64,000 nt of DNA. It comes from an uncultured Bartonella sp. (GTDB lineage: Bacteria > Pseudomonadota > Alphaproteobacteria > Rhizobiales > Rhizobiaceae). Shown one piece after another: positions 10,115 through 19,145 of the stretch. The stretch spans positions 186,001 to 250,000 of the forward strand of contig NZ_CAMLFE010000001.1 of assembly GCF_946479275.1 (NCBI RefSeq), written 5' to 3'. Under the pieces are notes generated by a model. The model did not search any database, had not been told where the DNA came from, and saw only the letters and a list, made by a program, of their open reading frames with translations. The position numbers and the translations under genes were made by a program. Every line of letters starts with the position of its first letter. Positions within the stretch are counted from its first letter, which is position 1.

Positions 10115-11317
10115 TTAGGACAAAAGAGTCTCGCGGTCAAACAATCGTCGATATTCGCGCAGCGCATAATTGTCTGTCATACCTGAAAGGAAGTCTGAAA
10201 TTATTCGTGCCCGTTTATCGCTATTCAAGTCTATTGTCGTTTTATACCATTCTTCCGGCATTGCATCAGGGCGTTCATAATAAAAGTCGAACAAGTCAGA
10301 AACGATTTTTTCCGCTTCGTTTCTGCGGTTCCAAACATATTCATGATGATACAGATTATCATACAAAAAGCGTTTCAGCTCTATTTCGGCTTTAGCCATT
10401 CCAGGAGAAAACCGGACAAGCTGGTGACCGGCGTTATGAATGTCGTCAATGCAGGAAGGTGAAAGTTCGTCGATGAGCTCAAGTGAATGGTTGATGACAT
10501 CTTCAACCATCAGAGTTATTTGCCGACGGACAAGCTCGTAGCCTCTACGTGTCCTATCAAGATCAGGATATTCTCGCTTGATGCTGGCAAGAATACCGGA
10601 TGTTAGCGCAACATTTTCAAACTGCGTCAAAGAAAGAAGGCCGGATCGAAGGCCGTCGTCAATGTCATGAGCGTTATAGGCGATATCGTCTGCTATTGCT
10701 GCGCATTGCGCTTCCAGACCGGCAAATCGATCAAGTTCAAGGTTCTGAAGTTTGTTATATTCGATGACGGTAACCGGTATCATCGGGCTTTTAGCAGCAG
10801 GGCCCGTGAGCGGGCCATTGTGCTTTGCTAGCCCTTCCAAAGTTTCCCATGTGAGGTTTAGCCCGTTAAAACGTGGATAGCGATGTTCAAGTGATGTGAC
10901 AATGCGCAGGCCTTGTGCATTGTGGTCAAAACCGCCAAAAGGCTTCATTTTGTCGTTTAATGCGTCCTCGCCGGCGTGACCGAATGGCGTGTGTCCGAAG
11001 TCGTGGACAAGCGCAATCGCTTCAGCAAGGTCCTCGTCAAGACGCAATGCCCGCGCGAGCGCCCGCGCAATTTGCGAAACTTCAAGGCTATGAGTGAGAC
11101 GCGTTCGATAAAGATCACCTTCGTCGGCAATGAAAACTTGTGTTTTGTGATTGAGCCGTCGGAATGCATTTGAATGGATGATGCGGTCGCGATCACGTTG
11201 GAATGGGGTACGTGTCGGGCTTGACGGCTCGTCAACAAGCCGTCCACGACTTTTTGAGGGATCACTGGCGTAGGGTGCACGCGGGCGATAACCGAAGCCT
11301 ATCTCATTTATATCCAT
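10115..11317 (-). CDS. dgt: Deoxyguanosinetriphosphate triphosphohydrolase-like protein
   Basis: An HD-domain dNTPase of 400 residues, in the length range of the short alphaproteobacterial Dgt-like group. The family hydrolyses dNTPs to the nucleoside plus triphosphate and so trims the dNTP pool. Seen in the sequence are the histidine near RLNHKTQVF (about residue 55) and the HD signature [17 protein letters not shown] (about 105-121). Further ligands fall in the [14 protein letters not shown] segment near 205-218. The gene is transcribed away from erpA with about 95 bp between the starts, so the two share a promoter region. Confidence 0.93.
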   Translation of the reverse strand: MDINEIGFGYRPRAPYASDPSKSRGRLVDEPSSPTRTPFQRDRDRIIHSNAFRRLNHKTQVFIADEGDLYRTRLTHSLEVSQIARALARALRLDEDLAEAIALVHDFGHTPFGHAGEDALNDKMKPFGGFDHNAQGLRIVTSLEHRYPRFNGLNLTWETLEGLAKHNGPLTGPAAKSPMIPVTVIEYNKLQNLELDRFAGLEAQCAAIADDIAYNAHDIDDGLRSGLLSLTQFENVALTSGILASIKREYPDLDRTRRGYELVRRQITLMVEDVINHSLELIDELSPSCIDDIHNAGHQLVRFSPGMAKAEIELKRFLYDNLYHHEYVWNRRNEAEKIVSDLFDFYYERPDAMPEEWYKTTIDLNSDKRARIISDFLSGMTDNYALREYRRLFDRETLLS

Positions 11318-11413
11318 TGCAACTTATCCAATCGAGACCTAGATTCATAAACGGATATCTTTTATCCGATATTTGGGGTTACGAAAACAGTCTGATGCAA
11401 GGAAGTGTTGATT

Positions 11414-11740
11414 ATGGGTATTGAAGTTACCGACTCGGCAGTTAAACGTATAGCGCGGATTTTGGCTGGTGAACCGGACAAAACCGCGTTGCGTATTTCC
11501 GTCGAAGGAGGGGGGTGCTCGGGCTTTTCCTACAAATATGATCTTGTCAGCGAACCTGCCGCTGATGACGATTTGGTAATCAAAAAAGACGGAGCAACAA
11601 TATTGATAGATTCGGTATCTCTTCCCTTTATGGATGGATCGGAAATAGATTTCGTCGACGACCTTATGGGGCAGGCATTCAAAATCAACAATCCCAATGC
11701 TGTATCGTCCTGCGGCTGTGGTGCAAGTTTTTCAATATAG
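11414..11740 (+). CDS. erpA: Iron-sulfur cluster insertion protein (HesB/IscA family)
   Basis: A 108-residue A-type Fe-S carrier that passes clusters to apo-enzymes. The three conserved cysteines are present: one in GGGCSGFSY (about residue 34) and two in the C-terminal SSCGCGASF. The frame can be opened by GTG at 11405, but ATG 11414 has AAGGAAG eight bases upstream and begins MGIEVTDSAV, which fits the family. It is divergent from dgt. The next gene downstream starts 90 bp away. Confidence 0.92.
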   Translation: MGIEVTDSAVKRIARILAGEPDKTALRISVEGGGCSGFSYKYDLVSEPAADDDLVIKKDGATILIDSVSLPFMDGSEIDFVDDLMGQAFKINNPNAVSSCGCGASFSI

Positions 11741-11830
11741 TCGCATTATTTTTTGAAAATTAAGCGGTTGTGACCGTTTTTAGTTTAACTCCGTTAACGA
11801 CAACATTTTTTAACGCTGACAGAAAAACAG

Positions 11831-12907
11831 ATGACACTTGAATCTCGCCTCAAATGCACTGCAAGGATAGTCGTTCCGGCAAGTTTTTTTGCTTTATGGG
11901 GCGTCTTAAGTGTTTTTAATGCAAATGCCGAAGACAAAAAACCGGAATTGAATTTTGCAGCGCCGCAACAGACTGATCAGGATAATAAGCCAAAACAGGG
12001 CAGCGAGCATAAAGGTGCAAATACGTCAACAACTGTGCATAGTCCGGCAACGAATAAGACGCCGAACATTTCAACTGATCCGGTGAAAGCACAACAACCG
12101 GTTAACACACAGCAAAAGGCCGAGCTTACTCTCAACGCCCGTTTGACCGATAAAGGTTCCGATATCTCGCGTGGATTGATCTGGCGCATTTATGAGCCGA
12201 TCTACGGGGTTGATAACAAATTGCCACTTGTTACTTCCGCTGAAGGGGGCAGCGCCCATTTCGTCCTCGATCCGGGGAGTTATATCGTTCATGTATCATT
12301 CGGCCATGCTAGTGTAATGCGCCGGATAACTGTTCGTGCCGAGCAGAAATTGTCTGAAACACTGGTTTTGGATGCGGGTGGTTTAAAACTTAATGCAACT
12401 ATGCCCGAAGGTAAAATAAATCCGCAATATTTACGATTCTCGATCTATTCGGATGATAGTGAAAATGACGATACGGCTTTAATATTGTCAGACGTTAAAC
12501 CAGGTGAAGTCATAAGATTGAAAACCGGTACCTATCATATCGTCTCAAATTATGGATCTGCCAATGCCATTTCGCGCTCTGATATCAGAGTTGACGCCGG
12601 TAAAATTACTGAAGCTACGATGCAGCATCATGCTGCGCTTATTACTTTGAAGCTTGTTCGTCAGCAAGGGGGAGAAGCACTGGCAGATACTAGTTGGTCG
12701 ATAACAAATGATTCCGGCGATATTATTCGCGAAACTGTCGGGGCTTATGCCACGCTTGTCCTTGCCGAGGGTGATTATATAGCAATTGCGAAGAACAAAG
12801 ATCAAATTTATCAGAAAGAATTTTCGGTAACTTCCGGACACGATGAAGATGTCGACGTCGTGACAAATGCGCAGCCTGCTTTGCCGGTTGACGATTCAAT
12901 GGATTGA
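11831..12907 (+). CDS. Exported protein with three similar beta-rich units, function unknown
   Basis: The 358-residue product begins with a signal peptide (SFFALWGVLSVFNANAEDKK, cleavage likely near residue 34). A disordered Lys/Gln/Thr/Pro-rich linker runs to about residue 95. The rest appears to hold three divergent copies of one module of about 80 residues. Each has a hydrophobic strand around W/F-x-I, then a Gly-x-Tyr turn: PGSYIVHV near 148, TGTYHIVS near 232 and EGDYIAIA near 313. This resembles transthyretin- or carboxypeptidase-regulatory-like beta sandwiches, but that is inference. The protein is probably periplasmic. No enzyme motif was seen. It may be cotranscribed with erpA. Confidence 0.75.
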   Translation: MTLESRLKCTARIVVPASFFALWGVLSVFNANAEDKKPELNFAAPQQTDQDNKPKQGSEHKGANTSTTVHSPATNKTPNISTDPVKAQQPVNTQQKAELTLNARLTDKGSDISRGLIWRIYEPIYGVDNKLPLVTSAEGGSAHFVLDPGSYIVHVSFGHASVMRRITVRAEQKLSETLVLDAGGLKLNATMPEGKINPQYLRFSIYSDDSENDDTALILSDVKPGEVIRLKTGTYHIVSNYGSANAISRSDIRVDAGKITEATMQHHAALITLKLVRQQGGEALADTSWSITNDSGDIIRETVGAYATLVLAEGDYIAIAKNKDQIYQKEFSVTSGHDEDVDVVTNAQPALPVDDSMD

Positions 12908-13166
12908 AAAGTTTTTTTAGTGGCTGAAGTGAAGCCGCAAGACGGCGCATAACAACGGGATTAGGTTGAACCAGCAATTTAATTATAAGAAATGAACGTT
13001 ATGGTTTCATGTTGAAACGGCAAATGATTGAAGCCTCTTTCCCGTTTGACACTTAAGGAAAACTCTAAGTAAGTAGAAAAAACGCGCAGCAAACGACATT
13101 ATTCTTAGAAAAAGAACACTTAAATACGTCGTTTTCTATTTCAAAGTCGAGCACAAAAACACAACT

Positions 13167-13204
13167 TAAAAAAATCTGGCAGATAAATGATTCATCTGCC
13201 AGAT
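13167..13204 (-). terminator. Rho-independent terminator after thrS
   Basis: An 11-bp stem has ATCTGGCAGAT at 13174-13184 and ATCTGCCAGAT at 13194-13204, with a 9-nt loop. Read on the minus strand it is followed by a run of seven T. It lies about 14 bp beyond the thrS stop. Confidence 0.88.
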
Positions 13205-13217
13205 AGGTTAAAAACAA

Positions 13218-15197
13218 TTAGTCTTCTTCGTTACAACGACGAAGGTCAGGTGGCGTTGCTTCTTCTTTCAAGGCGGCGATGACTTTTTCAAGTGGTAGCG
13301 ATACTTGTTCCTGGCTACCAAGGCGTCGCATATTTACCGAGCCATCATCTGCCTCTCTTTTGCCGCAGACCAAGATGACGGGTACTTTTTGTAGCGAATG
13401 TTCGCGTACCTTATAGTTGATCTTCTCGTTTCTGAGATCGGTTGTTGCAATAAGACCGGCAGCCTTGAGTTTTTTGACGACTTTTTTGGCGTAATCGTCA
13501 GCTTCCGATGTAATGGTTGCGACGACAACCTGAAGAGGCGAGAACCATAAGGGCAGATGCCCTGCATAGTTTTCCAAAAGAATTCCGAGGAAGCGTTCCA
13601 TTGAGCCGCAAATTGCGCGATGGATCATGACAGGTTGGCGTTTTTCGGAATCTTTATCAATATAGAAAGCACCGAATCGTTCCGGCAGATTGAAGTCGAC
13701 TTGCGTAGTTCCGCATTGCCATTCACGACCGATTGCGTCTCTTAAGGTATACTCGAATTTAGGACCATAAAATGCACCTTCACCCGGAAGAATGCCGGTC
13801 TTGATACGTCCATTCGATTTTTCTTCAATTGTTTTCAGAACTTCCGACATGACGCTTTCTGCATGATCCCACAATTCGTCGGATCCAACGCGTTTTTCCG
13901 GACGCGTTGATAATTTTACAGTAATTTCGTTAAAACCGAAATCAGCATAGGTGCTTAAAATCAGATCGTTAATTTTGAGGCATTCGTCCGCAAGCTGTTC
14001 ATCAGTACAGAAAATGTGGGCATCATCCTGTGTGAAACCACGAACACGCATCAAACCATGTAAAGAACCGGATGGTTCATAACGGTGGACTACACCGAAT
14101 TCGGCAAGTCTGATAGGCAATTCACGGTAAGATTTCAGTCCATGTTTGAAAATTTGCACATGACCAGGACAATTCATCGGCTTCAAAGCATAAACGCGAT
14201 CGTCATCGGCGTCGTCACCAGCTGGCGTTACCTTGAACATGTTTTCTTTATACCACCCCCAGTGCCCAGATATTTCCCACAAGGATTTATCAAGAACTTG
14301 AGGTGCATTGACTTCGGCATATCCCTGATCATCAAGGCGACGGCGCATATAGCTCACAAGATTCTGGAACATTTTCCAGCCTTTTGCATGCCAGAAAACA
14401 ACGCCCGGACCTTCTTCCTGAAAATGGAACAGATCCATTTCACGGCCTAAACGGCGATGATCACGCTTTTCGGCTTCTTCAAGCATATGCAGATAGGCGG
14501 TCAGGTCTTTTTCATTTGCAAAGGCCGTGCCGTAAATTCGAGTCAACATCGGATTATTTGGATCGCCTCTCCAATAGGCACCGGCGACTTTCATCAATTT
14601 GAAGGCATTTCCGATTTGTCCCGTTGATTGCATATGAGGACCGCGACAAAGGTCAAACCAGTCTCCCTGATGATAGATTTTTACATCCTCGTTTTCTGGA
14701 ATTGCGTCTACCAATTCAACCTTGTAGAGCTCGCCTTTATCTGCAAAAATCTTTTTGGCTTTTTCGCGCGGCAACACTTCTTTCGTAAATTTCGCATTGC
14801 GCCGGATAATTTCATGCATTTTCTTTTCTATGACCGGCAAGTCTTCAGGCGTAAAAGGCTGATTACGAGCAAAATCATAGTAAAAACCGTTTTCAATAAC
14901 CGGTCCAATAGTGACTTGTGTACCTGGAAAGAGTTCTTGCACAGCTTCAGCGAGAACGTGCGCACAATCATGACGGATGAGTGCAAGTGCACGGGGATCA
15001 TCGCGGGTGACAATCTCGATCGAGCCTGAATGGCCCAGCGGGTCGGACATATCACGTAAGACGCCGTCAAAACTATAGGCAACAGCATTTTTTGCCAAAG
15101 ATTTGGAAATTGATTGAGCAAGTTCCAATCCAGTCATATCGGCTGGATAATCGCGTTTTGACCCGTCTGGAAATGAAATAGAAACGGTAGAAGACAT
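13218..15197 (-). CDS. thrS: Threonyl-tRNA synthetase
   Basis: A class II synthetase of 659 residues that charges tRNA-Thr. It begins with a TGS domain (about 1-63), followed by the editing domain with [20 protein letters not shown] near residue 75. The catalytic core has motif 2 ([20 protein letters not shown], about 375-395) and zinc ligands in [10 protein letters not shown] (about 340) and [11 protein letters not shown] (about 520). The C-terminal anticodon-binding domain runs about 550-650. The ATG is preceded by AGGAG on the minus strand. It sits last in a NifU-like/yidD/thrS series. Confidence 0.96.
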   Translation of the reverse strand: MSSTVSISFPDGSKRDYPADMTGLELAQSISKSLAKNAVAYSFDGVLRDMSDPLGHSGSIEIVTRDDPRALALIRHDCAHVLAEAVQELFPGTQVTIGPVIENGFYYDFARNQPFTPEDLPVIEKKMHEIIRRNAKFTKEVLPREKAKKIFADKGELYKVELVDAIPENEDVKIYHQGDWFDLCRGPHMQSTGQIGNAFKLMKVAGAYWRGDPNNPMLTRIYGTAFANEKDLTAYLHMLEEAEKRDHRRLGREMDLFHFQEEGPGVVFWHAKGWKMFQNLVSYMRRRLDDQGYAEVNAPQVLDKSLWEISGHWGWYKENMFKVTPAGDDADDDRVYALKPMNCPGHVQIFKHGLKSYRELPIRLAEFGVVHRYEPSGSLHGLMRVRGFTQDDAHIFCTDEQLADECLKINDLILSTYADFGFNEITVKLSTRPEKRVGSDELWDHAESVMSEVLKTIEEKSNGRIKTGILPGEGAFYGPKFEYTLRDAIGREWQCGTTQVDFNLPERFGAFYIDKDSEKRQPVMIHRAICGSMERFLGILLENYAGHLPLWFSPLQVVVATITSEADDYAKKVVKKLKAAGLIATTDLRNEKINYKVREHSLQKVPVILVCGKREADDGSVNMRRLGSQEQVSLPLEKVIAALKEEATPPDLRRCNEED

Positions 15198-15217
15198 AAA
15201 ATTACTCCTAATCCAGT

Positions 15218-15235
15218 CCCGCCAACGAATGCGGG
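15218..15235 (-). promoter_or_regulatory. GC-rich hairpin just upstream of the thrS ribosome-binding site
   Basis: On the minus strand the leader holds a 5-bp stem CCCGC/GCGGG around an 8-nt loop ATTCGTTG. It lies about 20 nt before the thrS ATG and immediately upstream of AGGAG. The loop contains CGU, an anticodon of tRNA-Thr, in a stem the size of an anticodon stem. E. coli thrS is repressed by ThrRS binding an anticodon-like leader hairpin, so a similar role is possible but not shown. Confidence 0.4.
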
Positions 15236-15249
15236 TGGGGGTGTCGATT

Positions 15250-15271
15250 GCTTCATTTAATCAAACGAAGC
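15250..15271 (-). promoter_or_regulatory. Second hairpin in the thrS leader
   Basis: The inverted repeat GCTTCATTT and AAACGAAGC, with AATC between, forms a 9-bp stem containing one wobble or mismatch. It lies 15 nt upstream of the GC-rich hairpin in the yidD-thrS gap. It could be part of a two-hairpin leader or a weak terminator/processing site. Confidence 0.35.
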
Positions 15272-15319
15272 GGTTTAATGAAAAGTCTTTTTAATTTTTC
15301 TTTTCATAAAAAGAAAGTC

Positions 15320-15664
15320 TTATTCCTGCTTCTTCGTGGCAATTTTCCAATACCGCCACGGCATATACCAGTGATAAATTGGATCAAGACGTGTTGGTAC
15401 GGGATCTAAGCCATGTGTTCCGAAAGGACCGCAGCGCATAATGCGGAATAATCCCATCCATGAACCGGCCCAAAGTCCATATCTTGCGATTGCTTCATAA
15501 GTATATTCGGAACATGTGGGTAAATGTCGACATTGGTTGCCGATAAAGCCCGAAAGCGTGAGTTGATAAAGGCGGATAAGAAACGTTCCGAAAAGTCGCC
15601 CGGGCGTTTTTTGCCAAGGACCTTGATAGTTCCGGCTTACCGGTTTTGCCTTTTTTTCAGCCAT
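15320..15664 (-). CDS. yidD: Membrane protein insertion efficiency factor YidD
   Basis: A 114-residue YidD-family protein that associates with the inner membrane and assists YidC-dependent insertion. The family core is clear: an amphipathic N-terminal helix (FLIRLYQLTLSGFIG), then the three conserved cysteines in CRHLPTCSEYTYEAIARYG and RCGPFGTHGLDPVP. The frame can be opened by TTG at 15679, but ATG 15664 (MAEKKAKPV) is preferred. It overlaps the upstream NifU-like gene by 8 bp, implying coupled translation. Confidence 0.93.
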   Translation of the reverse strand: MAEKKAKPVSRNYQGPWQKTPGRLFGTFLIRLYQLTLSGFIGNQCRHLPTCSEYTYEAIARYGLWAGSWMGLFRIMRCGPFGTHGLDPVPTRLDPIYHWYMPWRYWKIATKKQE

Positions 15665-16094
15665 TTTGTCGGGATTCAATCTGGTCGATACAATCGACCA
15701 CCGCGTCGAAAGTAAGCATAGTTGAAGGTTGACGGGCTTTATAATTCTTTATTGGTTCTAGGCAGGCAAAGTCCGCAAATTTTCCAGTTGGAACGGGCCC
15801 ATCCTCTGTCAACATGCGGTAGACGGTATCTCGCAAAGAGCGTAGTTCGTTCGCACTTAGGCCGATAACGTGACTTGCCATGAGCGAAGATGAAGCTTGC
15901 CCCAATGCACATGCACGCACAACATGGGCAAACTCTGTTACGACACCATTTTTCATTTTTAGATCAACGGTCACAGTCGAGCCGCAGATTCTCGAATGTT
16001 TTTGCGCTGTAGCGTCAGGCTTATCCAAACGGCCTATTTTATCTATATGCGCCGCGTAACCCAGAATTTTATCGTTATAAATTTCGTCAATCAT
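15657..16094 (-). CDS. NifU/SufU-like iron-sulfur scaffold-related protein
   Basis: A 145-residue protein with the IscU/SufU N-terminal fold. Seen are SRICGSTVTVDLKMKNGVV (about 35-53), ACALGQASSSLMASHVIG (about 62-80) and FACLEPIKNYKARQ (about 110-124). Members of this family assemble transient Fe-S clusters. In canonical IscU/SufU a third cysteine ligand lies near the C-terminal R-x-x-C segment. Here the matching stretch reads KARQPSTMLTFDAV with no cysteine, so scaffold function is uncertain. ATG 16094 is chosen over the upstream TTG at 16115. yidD overlaps its 3' end. Confidence 0.8.
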   Translation of the reverse strand: MIDEIYNDKILGYAAHIDKIGRLDKPDATAQKHSRICGSTVTVDLKMKNGVVTEFAHVVRACALGQASSSLMASHVIGLSANELRSLRDTVYRMLTEDGPVPTGKFADFACLEPIKNYKARQPSTMLTFDAVVDCIDQIESRQNG

Positions 16095-16178
16095 ATTTTG
16101 TTGCTCGAAAAACAACCTGTTTTTTGTGATCTCACTTTGATTCTCGATATATGTGTTTATATAGGAGTAGTCGTTATA

Positions 16179-16200
16179 ACTACCAAGTTTCTTTGGTAGT
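16179..16200 (+). promoter_or_regulatory. Dyad upstream of folE
   Basis: Perfect 8-bp arms ACTACCAA (16179-16186) and TTGGTAGT (16193-16200) flank a 6-nt spacer and end 3 bases before the folE Shine-Dalgarno TTGGAG. Position and symmetry suit an operator or a leader hairpin that could occlude the ribosome-binding site. No regulator is identified. Confidence 0.4.
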
Positions 16201-16216
16201 CAATTGGAGTCGATTT

Positions 16217-16837
16217 ATGCAATCTGTTCGAAAAAGCGCAACCCATTCGGTTAATCAAGTGACGAACCAGCGTCCTAGCCGGGAAGAAGCAGAAGCAGCA
16301 GTACGCACGTTATTGCTTTGGTTAGGGGAAAATCCCGAGAGAGAAGGGCTCGTCAACACGCCAAAGCGGGTTATCAAGGCATATGAAGAAATGTTTGCCG
16401 GTTATAACCAATCGCCGGAAGAAATTTTGGGGACGGTTTTTGACGAAGTATCAGGCTATAATGATCCTGTTCTGATTAAAGATATTCCATTCTACTCCCA
16501 TTGCGAGCATCATATGGTGCCAATCATCGGAAAAGCCCACGTTGCCTATTTGCCTGATGGTCAAGTAGTAGGCCTATCCAAGATACCACGTGTGGTCGAT
16601 GTATATGCCAAACGTTTGCAAACACAAGAAAGCTTAACTGCCGAGGTTGCCGATGCCCTTTATAAATATTTAAAACCGCGCGGAGTGGCTGTTCTTATCG
16701 AAGCAGAACACATGTGCATGGCAATGCGCGGTGTAAAAAAACAGGGCTCGACGACAATTACAGCGACTTATCGCGGCTATTACAAAGACAATGTCGAGGC
16801 GCAGGTCAATTTTGTTAAAATGATACGCGGCTTTTAA
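16217..16837 (+). CDS. folE: GTP cyclohydrolase I
   Basis: A 206-residue type IA enzyme that converts GTP to 7,8-dihydroneopterin triphosphate, the first step of folate synthesis. The zinc and active-site segments are intact: [20 protein letters not shown] (about 92-111), [20 protein letters not shown] (about 118-137) and [16 protein letters not shown] (about 164-180). The frame is open upstream to 16151, but ATG 16217 has TTGGAG seven bases before it. hisI follows after 18 bp and is probably cotranscribed. Confidence 0.96.
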   Translation: MQSVRKSATHSVNQVTNQRPSREEAEAAVRTLLLWLGENPEREGLVNTPKRVIKAYEEMFAGYNQSPEEILGTVFDEVSGYNDPVLIKDIPFYSHCEHHMVPIIGKAHVAYLPDGQVVGLSKIPRVVDVYAKRLQTQESLTAEVADALYKYLKPRGVAVLIEAEHMCMAMRGVKKQGSTTITATYRGYYKDNVEAQVNFVKMIRGF

Positions 16838-16855
16838 CCGTGATGAGGATAAAAA

Positions 16856-17284
16856 TTGTCTGAAGAAAAGTGTAATCGGGAAGAGGGGACGCAACTCTCC
16901 CCCAAATTTGATGACAAAGGTCTCATCACTGCAGTGGTTACCGACGCGGCTGATGGTAATCTCCTGATGGTCGCATTTATGAATGAAGAAGCATTGGCGC
17001 TTACGCTTGAAACAGGGATAGCCCATTACTGGTCGCGATCTCGCCAAAAAATTTGGAAAAAAGGCGAGAGCTCGGGAAATCTTCAGAGAATTGAAGAAAT
17101 TCGGGTTGATTGTGATCAGGATGCACTCTGGCTAAAAGTCCATGTACAAGGTGCCGGCGCGACCTGTCACACCGGTCATAAAAGTTGCTTTTATCGGCAT
17201 CTGGAAATGAGTAATGGCGTTGCCACGCTAAAAGAAGATGACAAGAACCTTTTGTTCAATCCTGAGGAGGTTTATAAAGACTGA
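16856..17284 (+). CDS. hisI: Phosphoribosyl-AMP cyclohydrolase
   Basis: A 142-residue stand-alone HisI without a fused HisE domain, catalysing the third step of histidine synthesis. The signature region [20 protein letters not shown] followed by [11 protein letters not shown] (about 82-112) supplies the metal ligands. [19 protein letters not shown] (about 57-75) is the substrate-binding loop. The start is TTG, with GAGGA six bases upstream and no ATG that would keep the conserved N-terminus. Confidence 0.95.
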   Translation: MSEEKCNREEGTQLSPKFDDKGLITAVVTDAADGNLLMVAFMNEEALALTLETGIAHYWSRSRQKIWKKGESSGNLQRIEEIRVDCDQDALWLKVHVQGAGATCHTGHKSCFYRHLEMSNGVATLKEDDKNLLFNPEEVYKD

Positions 17285-17322
17285 AATCCTTAAGACAATG
17301 ATGGTCAAAATGGATTTTTATG

Positions 17323-17352
17323 GGAATGTTCGATAAATATTCCTATTTTTTT
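17323..17352 (+). terminator. Weak terminator candidate after hisI
   Basis: GGAAT (17323-17327) can pair with ATTCC (17339-17343) and is followed by TATTTTTTT. The stem is short and the loop long, so efficiency is doubtful. Confidence 0.3.
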
Positions 17353-17425
17353 AAAAAAGGTCTTGTGTTGCTTCTGTCGATTTGTTAAATGCCGCCAGCT
17401 GATGAATTATCGGCTTCTACCACGT

Positions 17426-17510
17426 GCGGTCGTGGCGGAATTGGTAGACGCGCAGCGTTGAGGTCGCTGTGGGGAAACCCGTGGAAGTTCGAGTCTTCTC
17501 GACCGCACCA
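17426..17510 (+). tRNA. tRNA-Leu (GAG)
   Basis: This 85-nt class II tRNA has the 7-bp acceptor stem GCGGTCG/CGACCGC and anticodon stem CAGCG/CGCTG around the loop TTGAGGT, giving anticodon GAG. It has a variable arm typical of leucine tRNAs, a T-arm with GTTCGAGTC, and an encoded ACCA end. Confidence 0.95.
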
Positions 17511-17573
17511 TTTCTTGTTTTAGGTAAGTGACAAAGAACTCTTTGACTGTAGACGAAAACTTTCAGCCTCTAA

Positions 17574-17596
17574 AATGTCATTTATTAAATGACATT
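17574..17596. repeat. Perfect palindrome downstream of tRNA-Leu
   Basis: The 10-bp arms AATGTCATTT and AAATGACATT surround a 3-nt loop, 64 bp after the tRNA. There is no T-run, so it may be a processing or termination element for the tRNA transcript or an operator. Confidence 0.4.
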
Positions 17597-18071
17597 ACTT
17601 CGAAAGCATTGAAATCACACTTCCATTGCTTGATAAGTTCTAACTCGTTGTGACACATCCCGATTTTATTTTGTGGAAGGAAATCTGTTTTTATAATTTA
17701 AAAAACATTCAAGCTTTCACAGTTTTGAAAATCCGCATTAAAAAATACTGGTTAATAAAACTTACCAACAGCATTTTTTTAGGTCAATTATATTTTCTTG
17801 CTCGTCGTTTTTATAAACGTTTAATTTTTCAATATAATTTAATTCTTATAGTTCTCTATTCTCTTGTGATTTTAAAAACGATTTAAAATAACAGACATAT
17901 TATCGCTCATATTTTCGGTATATTTTTTGAAGCTTGCTTTTACTTTGTCATTTTCAACTGCCTGTTTAATAAAAGGCAACTTTGCAAACACAATGATGAA
18001 TGATAATGTGACGCGCCAAACTTGGTTTTGGATACATTCCTGTTTAGTGGAATTAGAATGGAGACTGTTTT
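17597..18071. other. AT-rich gap before the exporter operon
   Basis: About 475 bp, very rich in A and T. A 78-codon frame at 17650-17886 is lysine/isoleucine/phenylalanine-rich, lacks a convincing ribosome-binding site and is judged spurious. The promoter of the five-gene operon should lie here, but I cannot place it with confidence. Confidence 0.4.
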
Positions 18072-19145
18072 ATGGCTGCAAAAGGTAAGACAAAATGGGG
18101 TTGGATAGCAGTCGGTGTGATTGTTATAGTTGCAGTCTATAGCGGCTTGAAAACCTATCTTCACCCGGGATTGCCTGAAGGCATTGCTATGGGGAATGGG
18201 CGTATAGAGGCTACAGAAATCGATATCGCTTCGAAGCTTGCCGGACGTATTCAGGATATCACCGTAAGAGAGGGCGACTTTGTCCATATCGGAGACGTCG
18301 TCGCACACATGGATACTGATAACTTGAGGGCTCAATTACGGGAAGCCGAAGCCCAGTTGAAACGGGCAATTATCAATGTCGACACGGCAAAGATGGAAGT
18401 CGAACAGCGTCAGGCCGAACAAGAAGCAGCCGAAGCAACTGTCGCACAAAACGAGGTTCAGCGGGATAATTCCAATAGACGGTATCAACGTTCGGCAACA
18501 TTGCAGCAAAAAGGCACCGTCTCGACTCAGGTTCGGGACGACGATCAGGCAACATATGATGGCGCACTTGCCGCGGTTGCAGCGTCAAAAGCTCAATTTG
18601 CTGCAGCAAAAGTTGCCGTTTCAACGGCAAAAGCGAATGTTGTGAATGCCGAGGCGGCTGTTGATGCAGCCAAAGCAACAATCGAACGTATACAATCAGA
18701 TATTAATGATAGTGAGCTTAAGGCTACAAGATCGGGTCGCATACAATATCGGATAGCTCAACCGGGTGAAGTCGTAGCCGCAGGCGGTCGCGTGCTTAAC
18801 CTTGTTGATCTCGGCGACGTTTACATGACATTTTTCTTGCCTACCAAAACGGTCGGGAAAATTGCTATCGGCACCGAAGCAAGAATCGTGCTTGATGCCG
18901 CACCGCAATATGTCATTCCGGCTAATATTTCATTTGTATCGGATGTTGCACAGTTCACGCCGAAAACGGTTGAAACCGCTGAAGAACGTGCAAAGCTGAT
19001 GTTCCGCGTCCGTGCACAAATTCCGCAAGATTTGCTGGAAAAATATATCAAACAGGTCAAGACCGGTTTGCCCGGTGTGGCTTATGTCAGAACTGATCCC
19101 AATGCAAAATGGCCGAAGATTGTTAGTACACCTGTAGTTAAATGA
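18072..19145 (+). CDS. HlyD-family membrane-fusion (adaptor) protein, YhiI-like
   Basis: A 357-residue periplasmic adaptor with one N-terminal membrane helix ([19 protein letters not shown], about 9-27). A biotinyl-lipoyl half-motif follows in [20 protein letters not shown] near 51-70. A long alpha-helical hairpin rich in Ala, Glu and Gln covers about 85-210, and the second lipoyl half and beta-barrel lie after [20 protein letters not shown] (about 222-241). ATG is preceded by TGGAGA. It overlaps the next gene by 4 bp (ATGA). With the following two genes it matches the E. coli yhiI-rbbA-yhhJ arrangement. Confidence 0.9.
   Translation: MAAKGKTKWGWIAVGVIVIVAVYSGLKTYLHPGLPEGIAMGNGRIEATEIDIASKLAGRIQDITVREGDFVHIGDVVAHMDTDNLRAQLREAEAQLKRAIINVDTAKMEVEQRQAEQEAAEATVAQNEVQRDNSNRRYQRSATLQQKGTVSTQVRDDDQATYDGALAAVAASKAQFAAAKVAVSTAKANVVNAEAAVDAAKATIERIQSDINDSELKATRSGRIQYRIAQPGEVVAAGGRVLNLVDLGDVYMTFFLPTKTVGKIAIGTEARIVLDAAPQYVIPANISFVSDVAQFTPKTVETAEERAKLMFRVRAQIPQDLLEKYIKQVKTGLPGVAYVRTDPNAKWPKIVSTPVVK

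Noticed and set aside
17650..17886. 78-codon frame before the exporter operon
   Set aside because: Composition simply reflects A/T runs (Ile, Lys, Phe, Tyr, Leu) and there is no Shine-Dalgarno.
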